Assembly (NCBI RefSeq): GCF_016863315.1
Contig: NZ_BOOQ01000061.1
Location: 1-58,702 of the forward strand
DNA: 58,702 nt
Reading direction: 5' to 3'
Source: Planotetraspora silvatica
Lineage (GTDB): Bacteria; Actinomycetota; Actinomycetes; Streptosporangiales; Streptosporangiaceae
The notes under the pieces: model-generated
Told to the model about the DNA's origin: nothing
The model's input: the letters and a program-made list of their open reading frames with translations, nothing else
The model's database searches: none
Shown: positions 1 through 8,470 of the stretch, one piece after another
Position numbering within the stretch: position 1 is the first letter of the stretch
Layout: each line of letters starts with the position of its first letter
Position numbers and translations under genes: made by a program

Positions 1-128
1 TTTTTATTTCCCCCGTAAAGTCCCCCGCAAAGACGAACACCCCCCGCGAAGGCCGTAAACGGCGCCGCCGGCCTCATCCAGAAGCCACTTCACCGTTGTA
101 GCCGCACTGAGCTCGGCGTGGAGTCGTC

Positions 129-614
129 GTGGTGCGCAGGACAGGCTGGGTGCCTGTCCTCATGACGGGGGAGGCCGCGGATCCGACATTCGGTTCCATG
201 GAACATGAGCAGATCTTCGGGGCACCGTCCTCAGACGGACGCGACGGCACCCGAGCCGATCACCGAATCTCGCCGTCCAAGATGGATGGCTTCGCCGTCG
301 CCTCTCTCGTGCTGGGGCTGTGCGGTCTCCTGTGGTTTCCGGGATTACTGATCGCCAGGTACGTCGACGAGCGCGTCGTCGATCTCATCAGGCCGGTCGT
401 GAGGCTCATGTCGCAGCTCCTGTTCTGCGCGGTGCCTTTGGGACTGAGCCTGCTGGGAATCAGCACAGGACACGTCGCCCGGCACAGGCTCAGGTGGGCG
501 GAGGGACGAGGCAATGCGATAGCCGTCGCCGGCCTGTGGGCGGGCTACCTGGCCCTTGTCTGCCTTGTGCTGTTGGTCGCGGGGAGCCTCTGGCTGGCCA
601 GCCAGTTCAGCTGA
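129..614 (+). CDS. small membrane protein, DUF4190-like
   Basis: Hypothetical integral membrane protein of 161 aa from the first possible GTG. The N-terminal 50 residues are polar. From the MDGFAVASLVLGL motif onward there are hydrophobic stretches at about residues 55-75, 90-112 and 130-158. The FAVASLVLGL start and the late GNAIAVAGLWAGYLALV segment are typical of the DUF4190 family, whose function is unknown. The start is uncertain: GTG at 129 or 132, or ATG at 162 or 198, are all possible. It converges on the hydrolase gene that follows. The 128 bases before it show nothing I can name. Confidence 0.6.
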   Translation: MVRRTGWVPVLMTGEAADPTFGSMEHEQIFGAPSSDGRDGTRADHRISPSKMDGFAVASLVLGLCGLLWFPGLLIARYVDERVVDLIRPVVRLMSQLLFCAVPLGLSLLGISTGHVARHRLRWAEGRGNAIAVAGLWAGYLALVCLVLLVAGSLWLASQFS

Positions 615-690
615 CCAGTAGGGCCGGCACAACAAGCCACACGAACGGCCCTCGACCATGTCCGGCAGCCGCGGCCTAATCGCACGCCTG

Positions 691-1386
691 TCATCTGCGC
701 GTCGACGCATCCGCGAGGCGCTCGTCAAGCAGCAGTGCGGCGACGGTCTCCGGGGCTTCGTGCATTGCGTCGTGGCCGGTTGGGACGTCGTGGACCTGCC
801 AACCGGGATCGGCTTGGAGTCGGGTGCGGAGCTCAGCGAACGGCGTCCGATCTTCCCATCCCGAGCAGTAGATGAACTCCCGACGGGGGACCTGGGCGAG
901 CGCGCCGGTGAGCCGGATCGTTTGCAGGAACGAGGCGAGAGGATGGGGACGGCGGCGGGGATCGCCGCCGTCCGGCGGGCGGACGGCGTATCCGGTGGCC
1001 GCAGCGCCGGCAGCGAACACTTCCCGGAAATGCTCGTTCGTTGACGACCAGCACGACTCGCCATCGCGCGGGACGTAGGCGTCGAGATGAACCAGTCGTG
1101 AGATCCGGCCGTCAGCGCGGTCGGCGGCGGCGGCGATCACCATCCCGGCGTAGCTGTGGCCGACCAGGGTCGCGCTGGTGATGTGGTTGCGATCGAGGTG
1201 CCGCAATACGTCGCCGGCGTGTGTGTCGAGGTTGGCGGTCGCGACCGCCGCGTTGTCGTCGTCTGGCCCCAGACCGGTCAGAGTCAGGGCGTGAACGGTG
1301 TGACCGGCACGCTCCAGCAGCGGAACCACCGCCTCAAACGACCAGGAGCCCTTCCAAGCGCCGGGCACGAGGACGAACGTCGCCAT
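691..1386 (-). CDS. alpha/beta hydrolase
   Basis: Soluble alpha/beta-hydrolase fold enzyme of 231 aa, similar to the small esterase/salicylate-esterase-like hydrolases. It opens with the first beta strand and oxyanion region (ATFVLVPGAWKGSW). The nucleophile elbow is GHSYAG near residue 77, and the catalytic His is probably in PTGHDAMHEAPE near the C-terminus. The substrate cannot be deduced. The gene is divergent from the AraC regulator at 1535, so that regulator may control it. Confidence 0.8.
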   Translation of the reverse strand: MATFVLVPGAWKGSWSFEAVVPLLERAGHTVHALTLTGLGPDDDNAAVATANLDTHAGDVLRHLDRNHITSATLVGHSYAGMVIAAAADRADGRISRLVHLDAYVPRDGESCWSSTNEHFREVFAAGAAATGYAVRPPDGGDPRRRPHPLASFLQTIRLTGALAQVPRREFIYCSGWEDRTPFAELRTRLQADPGWQVHDVPTGHDAMHEAPETVAALLLDERLADASTRR

Positions 1387-1534
1387 GTGTTTCTCCTTCT
1401 CTCAAGCCGCGGCATCGAGGCACGCTGCCTCGATGACATGTGGTTCGGTCGGGCGCTGTGCGCGACCGAAACCACCGCATGGAGGTAGTGTCGCCAAATC
1501 AAGGTGTGGCTTACTACCGATAAGATGCCAACTG

Positions 1535-2380
1535 ATGCCTGTTCGCCGCCAACCTCCCGAGATCGCCGGTGTGACGTCACACATGTGGCCGTCTGGCGGG
1601 CGCCACCTCTGGCCATCCGGCGAAGCAAGCGCGGTGCAGTCCCACGAACGGGGACATCTGGTATACGCAGCCAGCGGTGTCCTGGCAGTTCACACCGAGC
1701 GCGGCACGTCGATCGTTCCCGCCAACCGGGTCGCCTGGACCCCGGCCGGGTTCACGCACTCCCACCGCTCCCACGGCGACACCGATATGCGGATCGTCTT
1801 TCTCGCGCCATCCCTCGCTCGGCTGATACCGGACCATCCCGCCGTGTTCCTGGCCTCCGACCTCGCCCGCGAGGTACTGCTCGCCCTGACCGGCCCCCGC
1901 AACTACGACGACGCAGCGCCCGGCTACAGCCGCTCCGCGCGCGCTCGCCTCCTTCGAGTGCTCGTCGATGAACTCCGCGAAGCACCCGAACAGCCACTGC
2001 ATCTGCCGGAGCCACGGGACGACCGGCTGCAAGCCATCGCCCGGATGCTGTACGAGACGCCTGCGGACAACTCCTCGCTGGCCGAACTCGGGAAGACGAT
2101 CGGCGCCAGCACCCGCACCCTCAGCCGACTGTTCCGCAACGAACTCGGCATGACCTTCTATGAGTGGCGCACCCAGCTGCGCGTCCACCACGCGCTCGTG
2201 CTCCTCGCCGACGGCCACGACACCACCCAGACCGCCTACGCCTGCGGATGGGCCAACCCCAGCGGCTTCATCGCGGCGTTCACCAACATCATCGGAACGA
2301 CCCCGGGCCGCTACCGAACCAGTCGCCAGACCACCGCCCTCGCGTCTCAACTCTCGACGGTGGCCAAGTCCTCGGGGTGA
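1535..2380 (+). CDS. AraC-family transcriptional regulator
   Basis: DNA-binding regulator of about 281 aa. An N-terminal cupin-type sensor region (HERGHLVYAASGVLAVHTERG) is followed by a C-terminal double helix-turn-helix: SLAELGKTIGASTRTLSRLF, then TAYACGWANPSGFIAAFTNI and the terminal GTTPGRYR. The frame is open back to 1385, but the early residues look non-coding. ATG at 1535 (MPVRRQPPEI) gives a normal family length; ATG 1583 is the alternative. It is divergent from the hydrolase, and the 148-bp gap probably holds both promoters. Confidence 0.8.
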   Translation: MPVRRQPPEIAGVTSHMWPSGGRHLWPSGEASAVQSHERGHLVYAASGVLAVHTERGTSIVPANRVAWTPAGFTHSHRSHGDTDMRIVFLAPSLARLIPDHPAVFLASDLAREVLLALTGPRNYDDAAPGYSRSARARLLRVLVDELREAPEQPLHLPEPRDDRLQAIARMLYETPADNSSLAELGKTIGASTRTLSRLFRNELGMTFYEWRTQLRVHHALVLLADGHDTTQTAYACGWANPSGFIAAFTNIIGTTPGRYRTSRQTTALASQLSTVAKSSG

Positions 2381-2457
2381 TTCGCACTCGGACTACGAGC
2401 CGATGGGACAGGAGACGACCCCCGTGTGCCTCGCGATTCGCTCAAGGCCTCACAAAA

Positions 2458-2496
2458 GCATTACGCCGAACCCGATGGCCGGGTTCGGCGTAATGC
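2458..2496. terminator. bidirectional intrinsic terminator
   Basis: A perfect 16-bp stem (GCATTACGCCGAACCC paired with its complement) has a 7-nt loop. On the minus strand it is followed by TTTTGTG. It lies 22 bp past the stop of the minus-strand response regulator and also follows the plus-strand AraC gene, so it can end transcription from both sides. Confidence 0.85.
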
Positions 2497-2517
2497 GTGT
2501 GCCTGGAAGGAACGGCG

Positions 2518-3222
2518 TCAGCTGGACACCAAGCGGTAGCCCACCCCACGGACCGTCTGAATCATCTTGTCGTCGTCGTCACCGAGCCTGGCGCGCAGCC
2601 GCTTGACGTGGACGGCGATCGTGTTGGTGGACATCGCGTCCGCGGAATGCCACACGTGTCGCATTATCTGCTCGCGCGTGACGGTCCGGTCGGCGTTGCG
2701 CATCAGGTAGTGAAGCAGTTCGAACTCTCGCAAAGGCAGGTGGACGATGTGCCCCGCCACCTTCACCTGGTAAGCCGTGACGTCCAGTTCGACGTCGCCG
2801 ATCGTGAGCACGATCCGGTGGTCGCCCTGGCGCCGGAACGCCGCCTGGACGAGCGGAAGCAGTTCGTGGACTCGGTAGGGACGCGCCACGCAAGCCGTCG
2901 CCCCGGCCGCGAGAGCCTGCAGGGCCTGCTCGGTATCGCTCCCGAAATCGATACCGAGCAGGACCGGCACGGCCCGTGCGAGCCGTACGGCCCGGACGAA
3001 GTCGACCGGGCCCACGACGGGCAGGGAAGAGCTGATCAACACGGCGTCAGGCTGGAGCGCGCCCGCCTGAAGCAGAGCCTGCGCGCCGTCCATGACGCCG
3101 GTGACGTCGATCCCCTCGGGTTCCAGGGCCGCCGCCAGTTGCTGGATGAGGCCCGCATCCGGATCGGCCACCAAAAGCATGGGTGCCGACCGAGTGTCCC
3201 CCTCCACTACGGGTGCCGCCAC
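2518..3222 (-). CDS. atypical OmpR/PhoB-type response regulator lacking the phosphoacceptor Asp
   Basis: DNA-binding regulator of 234 aa: a receiver-like domain (about residues 14-125) and a C-terminal winged helix (about 140-234, with LPLREFELLHYL, NTIAVHVKRLRARLG and VRGVGYRLV). The receiver is degenerate. Where PDLVLLD is expected it reads PDAVLIS, putting Ser64 in the phosphoacceptor place; the acidic pair is D-P, and the conserved Lys is Arg (ARPY). It therefore probably does not work by Asp phosphorylation. The GTG at 3222 has GGAGG six bases upstream; ATG 3180 is the alternative. It sits 19 bp after pstB on the same strand, so it is probably the last gene of the pst operon. Confidence 0.85.
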   Translation of the reverse strand: MAAPVVEGDTRSAPMLLVADPDAGLIQQLAAALEPEGIDVTGVMDGAQALLQAGALQPDAVLISSSLPVVGPVDFVRAVRLARAVPVLLGIDFGSDTEQALQALAAGATACVARPYRVHELLPLVQAAFRRQGDHRIVLTIGDVELDVTAYQVKVAGHIVHLPLREFELLHYLMRNADRTVTREQIMRHVWHSADAMSTNTIAVHVKRLRARLGDDDDKMIQTVRGVGYRLVSS

Positions 3223-3241
3223 CCGAGTCCTCCAATGCGGT

Positions 3242-4018
3242 TCAGCCGAAGCGTCCGGTGATGTAGTCCTCGGTCGCCTTCTGCGTCGGATTCGTGAAGA
3301 TCTTGGAGGTTTCGTCCATTTCGACGAGCTTGCCTGGCTGCCCCTGGGCCGCAAGGTTGAAGAATGCGGTCCGGTCGCTGACGCGAGCCGCCTGCTGCAT
3401 GTTGTGCGTCACGATGACGATCGTGAACTCCTGCTTGAGCTCGGAGATCAGATCCTCGATCGCGAGGGTCGAGATGGGGTCCAGCGCCGAGCAGGGCTCG
3501 TCCATGAGCAGGACCTGCGGCTGTACGGCGATCGCCCGCGCGATGCACAGACGCTGCTGCTGTCCGCCGGACAGGCCCGCACCGGGCTTGTTCAGCCGGC
3601 TCTTGACCTCGTTCCACAGGTTGGCACCCTTGAGAGAGGTCTCGACGATGCCGTCCAACTGGGACTTGGAGAAACGGCCGTTCAGCTTCAGGCCCGCGGC
3701 CACGTTGTCGAAGATGGACATCGTGGGGAACGGGTTGGGCCGCTGGAACACCATGCCGATGGTCCGCCGCACCGACACGGGGTCGACGCTCGCACCGTAG
3801 AGATCCTGGTCCTCAAGCCGGACCTTTCCCTCGACGCGGGCGCCGGGGATGACCTCGTGCATGCGGTTCAGGGTCCGCAGGAACGTCGACTTGCCGCAAC
3901 CGGAGGGGCCGATGAACGCCGTGACGGAACGCGGCTCGATGGTCATCGAGATGCCTTCGATCGCCTTGTGCGACCCGTAGTAGGCATCGAGATCGGAGAC
4001 CTCGATCTGCTTTGCCAT
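3242..4018 (-). CDS. pstB: phosphate ABC transporter ATP-binding protein PstB
   Basis: ATPase subunit of the high-affinity phosphate importer, 258 aa, the usual PstB length. It shows Walker [11 protein letters not shown]-loop FQRPNPFP, signature LSGGQQQR, Walker B VLLMDEP and H-loop THN. It energises the PstC-PstA membrane channel from the cytoplasmic side. It is 3 bp downstream of pstA and 19 bp upstream of the atypical regulator. No phoU is seen in the window. Confidence 0.98.
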   Translation of the reverse strand: MAKQIEVSDLDAYYGSHKAIEGISMTIEPRSVTAFIGPSGCGKSTFLRTLNRMHEVIPGARVEGKVRLEDQDLYGASVDPVSVRRTIGMVFQRPNPFPTMSIFDNVAAGLKLNGRFSKSQLDGIVETSLKGANLWNEVKSRLNKPGAGLSGGQQQRLCIARAIAVQPQVLLMDEPCSALDPISTLAIEDLISELKQEFTIVIVTHNMQQAARVSDRTAFFNLAAQGQPGKLVEMDETSKIFTNPTQKATEDYITGRFG

Positions 4019-4021
4019 CTC

Positions 4022-4906
4022 TTATCCCCTCTTAGCAGGCGAACGCCACCACGAGATGAGGCGCGCGACCAGGTTGAGCAGCATGACAATCAGGATCAGG
4101 GTGAGCGCCCCGGTCCAGGCGCGGTCGATGGCGATGTCCTGGGGGAGGCTCGACTGACCGAAGACGTACAGCGGAAGGCCCATCTGGGGCCCGTTGAACG
4201 GGTCTTCGTTGATGGAGTCGGTGAAGAACACCGTGAGCAGCAGCGGCGCGGTCTCGCCCGCGACACGGGCGACGGCCAGCATCACGCCGGTGACGATTCC
4301 GGTGAAAGCCGTCGGCAGCACGACCTTGACGATCGTGCGCCATTTGGGCACACCGAGCGCGTAGGACGCCTCGCGCAGCTCGTTCGGAACGAGCCGCAGC
4401 ATCTCCTCCGTCGATCTGACCACCACAGGCATCATCAGGATCGACAACGACAGCGCGCCGGCGAAGCCCGAGAACGGCATGCCCAGAACGAGGATCCAGA
4501 ACGCCAGGACGAACAGGCCGGCGACGATGGACGGGACACCGGTCATGATGTCCACGAAGAAGCTGATGAATCGCGACAGCCTGCGGCCGTTGCCGTACTC
4601 CACCAGGTAGACCGCGGTGAGCAGGCCGATCGGCACCGCGATCAGCGAGGCGAGCAGGACCTGCTCGAGCGTTCCGATGATCGCGTGGTAGGCGCCGCCG
4701 CCGGCGTCCCGAGCACCGATGTTGCGCATCGAGTGCGTGAGGAACTCCACGTCGAAGCGCTTGAGGCCGTTCTTGACGACGAGCCACAAGACCGAGACGA
4801 GCGGAACGATGGCGACGGCGAACGCCAGGTAGACCAGGACCCGGACGGCCTGGTCCTTGGCCCGCCTCCCGACGGAAAGGGGCTGGATTCCGGTTTGCAC
4901 GGTCAC
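4022..4906 (-). CDS. pstA: phosphate ABC transporter permease PstA
   Basis: Inner-membrane permease of the phosphate importer, 294 aa, with about six hydrophobic segments. The PstA/BPD_transp_1 coupling loop is visible around EASYALGVPKWRTIVKVVLPTA. An SIVAGLFVLAF segment and the C-terminal VARLISWWRS are also typical. Its start overlaps the pstC stop by 4 bp (ATGA), implying translational coupling; pstB follows after 3 bp. Confidence 0.97.
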   Translation of the reverse strand: MTVQTGIQPLSVGRRAKDQAVRVLVYLAFAVAIVPLVSVLWLVVKNGLKRFDVEFLTHSMRNIGARDAGGGAYHAIIGTLEQVLLASLIAVPIGLLTAVYLVEYGNGRRLSRFISFFVDIMTGVPSIVAGLFVLAFWILVLGMPFSGFAGALSLSILMMPVVVRSTEEMLRLVPNELREASYALGVPKWRTIVKVVLPTAFTGIVTGVMLAVARVAGETAPLLLTVFFTDSINEDPFNGPQMGLPLYVFGQSSLPQDIAIDRAWTGALTLILIVMLLNLVARLISWWRSPAKRG

Positions 4907-5883
4907 GCGGCGGCCCTCGCGTATTCCTTACGGCGGGCGATGATGAGACGGGCGGCGGTGTTCACCACAAGGGTGATGACGAACAGCACCAGGCCGGAGG
5001 CGATGAGCGCGCCGCGGCCGATCGGAGTGGCCTCGCCGAAGCCGTTGGCGATGTTGGCGGCGATGCTGTTGCCGTTCGGGCTGAGGATGCGGAACGAGAT
5101 GGTGAAGGTCGCCGGGAAGATCAGGGCGACGGCGATCGTCTCGCCCATGGCCCGCCCGAGCCCGAGCAGCGCGGCGGTGATGACGCCGGGGCGTCCGAAC
5201 GGCAGGACCGCCATCCGGATCATCTCCCAGCGAGTGGCGCCGAGAGCGAGGGCGGCCTCTTCCTGGAGCTTCGGCGCCTGCAGGAACACTTCACGCGAGA
5301 TCGCGGCGATGATCGGAAGGATCATGATCGCGAGCACGAGCGACGCGGTCAGCATGCTCTTGCCCACCACCGAGTCTCCGCCGAACAGCGGGATCCACGC
5401 GAGGTAGTCGTTCAGGAACTTGGAGGGGCCGAGCATGAAGGGGACGAGGAAGGTGACGCCCCACAGGCCGTAGACGACGCTGGGGACGGCGGCCAGAAGG
5501 TCCACCACGTAGCCGAGGATCGACGCCAGGCGACGGGGCGCGTAGTGGGAGATGAACAGGGCGACGCCCACGGCCACCGGAGTGGAGATGATGAGCGCGA
5601 GGAACGAGCTGACGACGGTGCCGAAGGCCAGTGCGCCGATTCCGAAGACAGGCTTGGTGGCGTTCGGGTTCCAGGTCAGTTCGGTCAGGAAGTGCGACGT
5701 GTTCGCCTGAAGGGCAGGGATCGCCTTCACGACGAGGAAGACCGCGATCGCCGCCATGATCGCCAGCAGGATGACACCTGAGCCGACCGATAGGAAGCGG
5801 AACGGGCCGTCGCCGCGGCTGCGCCGGAAGGCGGACCGGCTAACAGCCGGCCCGCCTTCGGTCTTGGGAAGAGACGTGGCCAT
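4903..5883 (-). CDS. pstC: phosphate ABC transporter permease PstC
   Basis: Partner permease of PstA, 326 aa, with six predicted membrane spans and a polar N-terminal tail of about 30 residues. The ABC coupling motif EEAALALGATRWEMIRMAVL is clear, and the periplasmic segment ANTSHFLTELTWNPN is typical of PstC. It begins 5 bp after pstS and overlaps pstA by 4 bp. Expression should follow the PHO box upstream of pstS. Confidence 0.97.
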   Translation of the reverse strand: MATSLPKTEGGPAVSRSAFRRSRGDGPFRFLSVGSGVILLAIMAAIAVFLVVKAIPALQANTSHFLTELTWNPNATKPVFGIGALAFGTVVSSFLALIISTPVAVGVALFISHYAPRRLASILGYVVDLLAAVPSVVYGLWGVTFLVPFMLGPSKFLNDYLAWIPLFGGDSVVGKSMLTASLVLAIMILPIIAAISREVFLQAPKLQEEAALALGATRWEMIRMAVLPFGRPGVITAALLGLGRAMGETIAVALIFPATFTISFRILSPNGNSIAANIANGFGEATPIGRGALIASGLVLFVITLVVNTAARLIIARRKEYARAAA

Positions 5884-5888
5884 CAGGG

Positions 5889-6995
5889 CTAGGAGATCGC
5901 CTCGACGGCGGTCCGGACCTTGCTGATGAGGCTGGCCGGCAGCGGGGCGTAGCCCAGGCCGGTCAGGGACTGCTGGCCGGCGTCGCTGGCCGTGTAGGTC
6001 AGGAACGACTTGACCAGCGGGAGGTCGGTGGCCGACAGGCCCTTCTCGCAGGTGATCTCGTAGGTCACCAGGACGATCGGGTAGGCGCCCGCGGCGCTGG
6101 TGGCGTAGTCGATCTTGAGCTTGAGGTCGTTGCCGGTGCCCGCGACCTGGGCGGCCTCGACGGTCTTGCCCGCGCTCTCCGGGGTGAGCTCGACGAACTC
6201 GCCGGAGCCGTTGGCGACCTTGGCCTTCTGGAGGCTCGAGTTCTCAGCGAAGGAGAGCTCGACGTAGCTGATCGCGCCCTCGGTGCTCTTCACCGAAGCG
6301 GCGATCTGGTCCGAGCCCTTGGCGCCCTGGCCCTTGGCCTCGGCCGGCCATGCCTTGCCCGGCTCGTACGGCCAGTCGGCGGTCGCCTTGAGGAACTTGG
6401 TGAAGTTGTCGCTCGTGCCCGACTCGTCCGAGCGGTGGAACGCCTGGATGGCGGTCGAGGGCAGCGTGGCGTTGGGGTTGTCGGCCTTGATGGCCGGGTC
6501 GTCCCACTTGGTGATCTTGCTGTTGAAGATGCCGCCGATGGTCTTCGGCGACAGCTGCAGGCCGTCCACACCGGGGACGTTGTAGACGACGGCGACGGGG
6601 CCGATCACCATGGGCAGGTTGATCGCCTTGCCGGTCTTGCAGCGGGCGTCGGCCTGCGCCGGCTCGCCCTTCTCGTCGTTCAGCGCCGAGTCGGAGCCGG
6701 CGAACGCGACGGTGCCCTGGATGAAGGACTGAACACCCGCGCCGGAGCCGGCCGGGTTGTAGTTGACGCTCACACCGGTGTTGGCCGACTGGAAGCCCTT
6801 CTTCCACTCGTCCATCGCGTTGGCCTGAGCCGAGGAGCCTGCGGCGTTGATCGTGCCAGAGAGGCTGCTGCTGCCACCCGCCGATGAGGCGGTGGTGGGG
6901 GCGCCAGTGTCGCCGCTGTTATCGTCGGTGCCGCACGCGGCGAGCGAAAACACGCCGATAATGGCGGCCGCGGCAAGCCGGCCTGCATACTTCAC
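5889..6995 (-). CDS. pstS: phosphate-binding lipoprotein PstS
   Basis: Extracytoplasmic phosphate-binding protein, about 368 aa. The N-terminus is a lipoprotein signal (KYAGRLAAAAIIGVFS, lipobox LAAC), followed by a Ser/Thr/Gly-rich linker. Phosphate-contact motifs include INAAGSSAQANAMDEW, PAGSGAGVQSF and RSDESGTSDNFTKFL. GTG at 6995 is preferred because GGGAGGA lies seven bases before it; the frame is open to 7022. It is the first gene of the pst operon and is preceded by direct repeats of the PHO-box type. Confidence 0.95.
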   Translation of the reverse strand: MKYAGRLAAAAIIGVFSLAACGTDDNSGDTGAPTTASSAGGSSSLSGTINAAGSSAQANAMDEWKKGFQSANTGVSVNYNPAGSGAGVQSFIQGTVAFAGSDSALNDEKGEPAQADARCKTGKAINLPMVIGPVAVVYNVPGVDGLQLSPKTIGGIFNSKITKWDDPAIKADNPNATLPSTAIQAFHRSDESGTSDNFTKFLKATADWPYEPGKAWPAEAKGQGAKGSDQIAASVKSTEGAISYVELSFAENSSLQKAKVANGSGEFVELTPESAGKTVEAAQVAGTGNDLKLKIDYATSAAGAYPIVLVTYEITCEKGLSATDLPLVKSFLTYTASDAGQQSLTGLGYAPLPASLISKVRTAVEAIS

Positions 6996-7041
6996 GGTGA
7001 TTCCTCCCGCTTGAATTCTCATCGTTGAGGACAGTAGAGAT

Positions 7042-7085
7042 CCAAGGTGACCGGATCCCTTGGTAAAGGTGAACGAGTAGTGAAC
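7042..7085 (-). promoter_or_regulatory. PHO box (PhoP direct-repeat units) upstream of pstS
   Basis: On the minus strand, 11-nt units start at 7085 (GTTCACTACTC), 7074 (GTTCACCTTTA), 7063 (degenerate) and 7052 (GGTCACCTTGG). GTTCACC repeated at 11-nt spacing is the Streptomyces PhoP operator pattern. It lies 47-90 bp before the pstS GTG, so PhoP activation under phosphate limitation is the likely control. Confidence 0.8.
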
Positions 7086-7156
7086 GCGCCGGGTCTCTTG
7101 TGGTGATCGATGGAAATAACGAGCAGGTCACGATGGGTATGCGAGACCATTGGTTC

Positions 7157-7615
7157 ATGAAGCGCATATGTCTGGTATGCATGGGAAACATCTGCCGGTC
7201 ACCGATGGCCGAGATCGTTCTGAGACGCACGCTCGAGGAGAGGGGCCTTGACGTGCTCGTCGACAGCGCGGGCACCGGCGGCTGGCACGCGGGTGAGCCC
7301 ATGGACGAGCGCGCCCTCGCGACGCTCGCCGAGCACGGATACGACGGCGAGGCCCATCGTGCACGTCAGTTCGACCGGGCCTGGTTCGCCGAACGCGACC
7401 TGGTCCTCGTGATGGACGCGGAGAACCTCCGGGCCGTGCGGCGGATCGCCCCGCCCGGAGCCGACGTGCGGCTGTTCCGCTCGTTCGACCCCGCCGCGCC
7501 CGAGGGGGCCGAGGTGCCCGATCCCTACTACGGCGGGCAGGAGGGCTTCACCGACGTGCTCGTCATGGTCGAGGCCGCGTCCGAGGGGCTGGCGAAGTAC
7601 CTTGAAGATCACTAG
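7157..7615 (+). CDS. low-molecular-weight protein tyrosine phosphatase
   Basis: Cytoplasmic phosphatase of about 152 aa. The P-loop CMGNICRS (CX5R) stands at the very N-terminus after KRICLV, and the general-acid loop VPDPYYGG near the C-terminus supplies the catalytic Asp. Length and layout match LMW-PTPases such as mycobacterial PtpA. ATG 7157 puts the P-loop at the usual place; ATG 7133 has a slightly better ribosome site. It is divergent from pstS, and its end overlaps the fructosamine kinase start by 14 bp, so the two are probably cotranscribed. Confidence 0.92.
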   Translation: MKRICLVCMGNICRSPMAEIVLRRTLEERGLDVLVDSAGTGGWHAGEPMDERALATLAEHGYDGEAHRARQFDRAWFAERDLVLVMDAENLRAVRRIAPPGADVRLFRSFDPAAPEGAEVPDPYYGGQEGFTDVLVMVEAASEGLAKYLEDH

Positions 7616-8423
7616 GGATCTCGGTACGAGTCACGCCTGGACCCTCCACGAAGGCGTCGTGGACGACGGACGGCGGGTCTTCGTCAAGAGGGGCGCCGAC
7701 TTCACCGCTGAGGCCGCCGGGCTCCGCTGGCTCGCCGAACCGGAGGCCGTGGCCGTCCCGGAGGTGGTCGAGGCGGACCGCGACACCCTCGTGCTGGAGT
7801 GGATCGATACGGCCCAGGCGACGGCGGAGGCGGCCGAACGGTTCGGCCGCGAACTGGCCGCTCTCCACGCAGCGGGAGCGGAGGCCTTCGGTGCCCCGTG
7901 GCCCGGGTCCATCGCCGAGTTGCCCATGGACAACGGGCCGGCTTCCGACTGGCCCTCCTTCTACACCTCCCAGCGGGTCCTCCCGTTCGTACGGCAGGCC
8001 CGCGACGCCGGGCGGCTGTCGGCGGCGGACGTCGACCTGGTCGAGGAGGCGTGCGACCGCGTGACGGAGGTGTCCGGCCCGGCCGAGCCGCCCGCCCGCA
8101 TCCACGGCGACCTCTGGAACGGGAATCTGCTGTGGTCCGCCCCACCGGACACGGACGGAGCGGGCCCCGGGCGTGTCGCGCTGGTCGACCCGGCGGCTCA
8201 CGGGGGCCACAGGGAGACCGACCTCGCCATGCTCGCGCTTTTCGGCGCTCCGCACCTCGCCGTGATTCTGGGCGCCTACCGGGAGGCCGCCCCGCCGGCG
8301 GACGGCTGGCGGGAACGGGTGCCGCTGCACCAGCTTCACCCGCTCGCCGTCCACGTCTGCCTGTACGGCGACGCCTACCGGGGGAGCCTGCTCACGGCCG
8401 CCTCCGAGGTCCTCGCCATGTGA
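7602..8423 (+). CDS. fructosamine kinase family protein
   Basis: Kinase-like protein of 273 aa with the fructosamine-3-kinase/APH fold, a family that phosphorylates ketosamines so that glycated amines break down. It has the nucleotide-binding strand VFVKRG with E-A-GLRWLAE, the catalytic loop RIHGDLWNGNLLW (HGDLxxxN) and the metal-binding segment ALVDPAAHGGHRETDLAML. It starts with TTG at 7602 inside the phosphatase gene, indicating coupling. Fructosamine kinase and LMW-PTP genes are neighbours in other bacteria too. Confidence 0.9.
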   Translation: MKITRDLGTSHAWTLHEGVVDDGRRVFVKRGADFTAEAAGLRWLAEPEAVAVPEVVEADRDTLVLEWIDTAQATAEAAERFGRELAALHAAGAEAFGAPWPGSIAELPMDNGPASDWPSFYTSQRVLPFVRQARDAGRLSAADVDLVEEACDRVTEVSGPAEPPARIHGDLWNGNLLWSAPPDTDGAGPGRVALVDPAAHGGHRETDLAMLALFGAPHLAVILGAYREAAPPADGWRERVPLHQLHPLAVHVCLYGDAYRGSLLTAASEVLAM

Positions 8424-8430
8424 CGCCCGG

Positions 8431-8470
8431 AGATGCTCGTAGATGCCCGGAGATGCTCAGAGATGTTCAG
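8431..8470. repeat. four 10-bp tandem repeats, AGATGNYCNG
   Basis: AGATG recurs at 8431, 8441, 8451 and 8461 with an exact 10-bp step (AGATGCTCGT, AGATGCCCGG, AGATGCTCAG, AGATGTTCAG). The array fills the convergent gap between the fructosamine kinase and HisN genes and runs into the HisN stop codon (8467-8469). Confidence 0.75.

Noticed and set aside
1385-1534. First 50 codons of the open frame leading into the AraC regulator
   Set aside because: They overlap the divergent hydrolase start and read as non-coding; the domain begins after 1535.
3092-5407. 771-codon open frame on the plus strand across pstB, pstA and pstC
   Set aside because: It is antisense to three certain pst genes; long antisense frames are a by-product of high GC, and the translation is Arg/Asp/Gly-rich with no domain.
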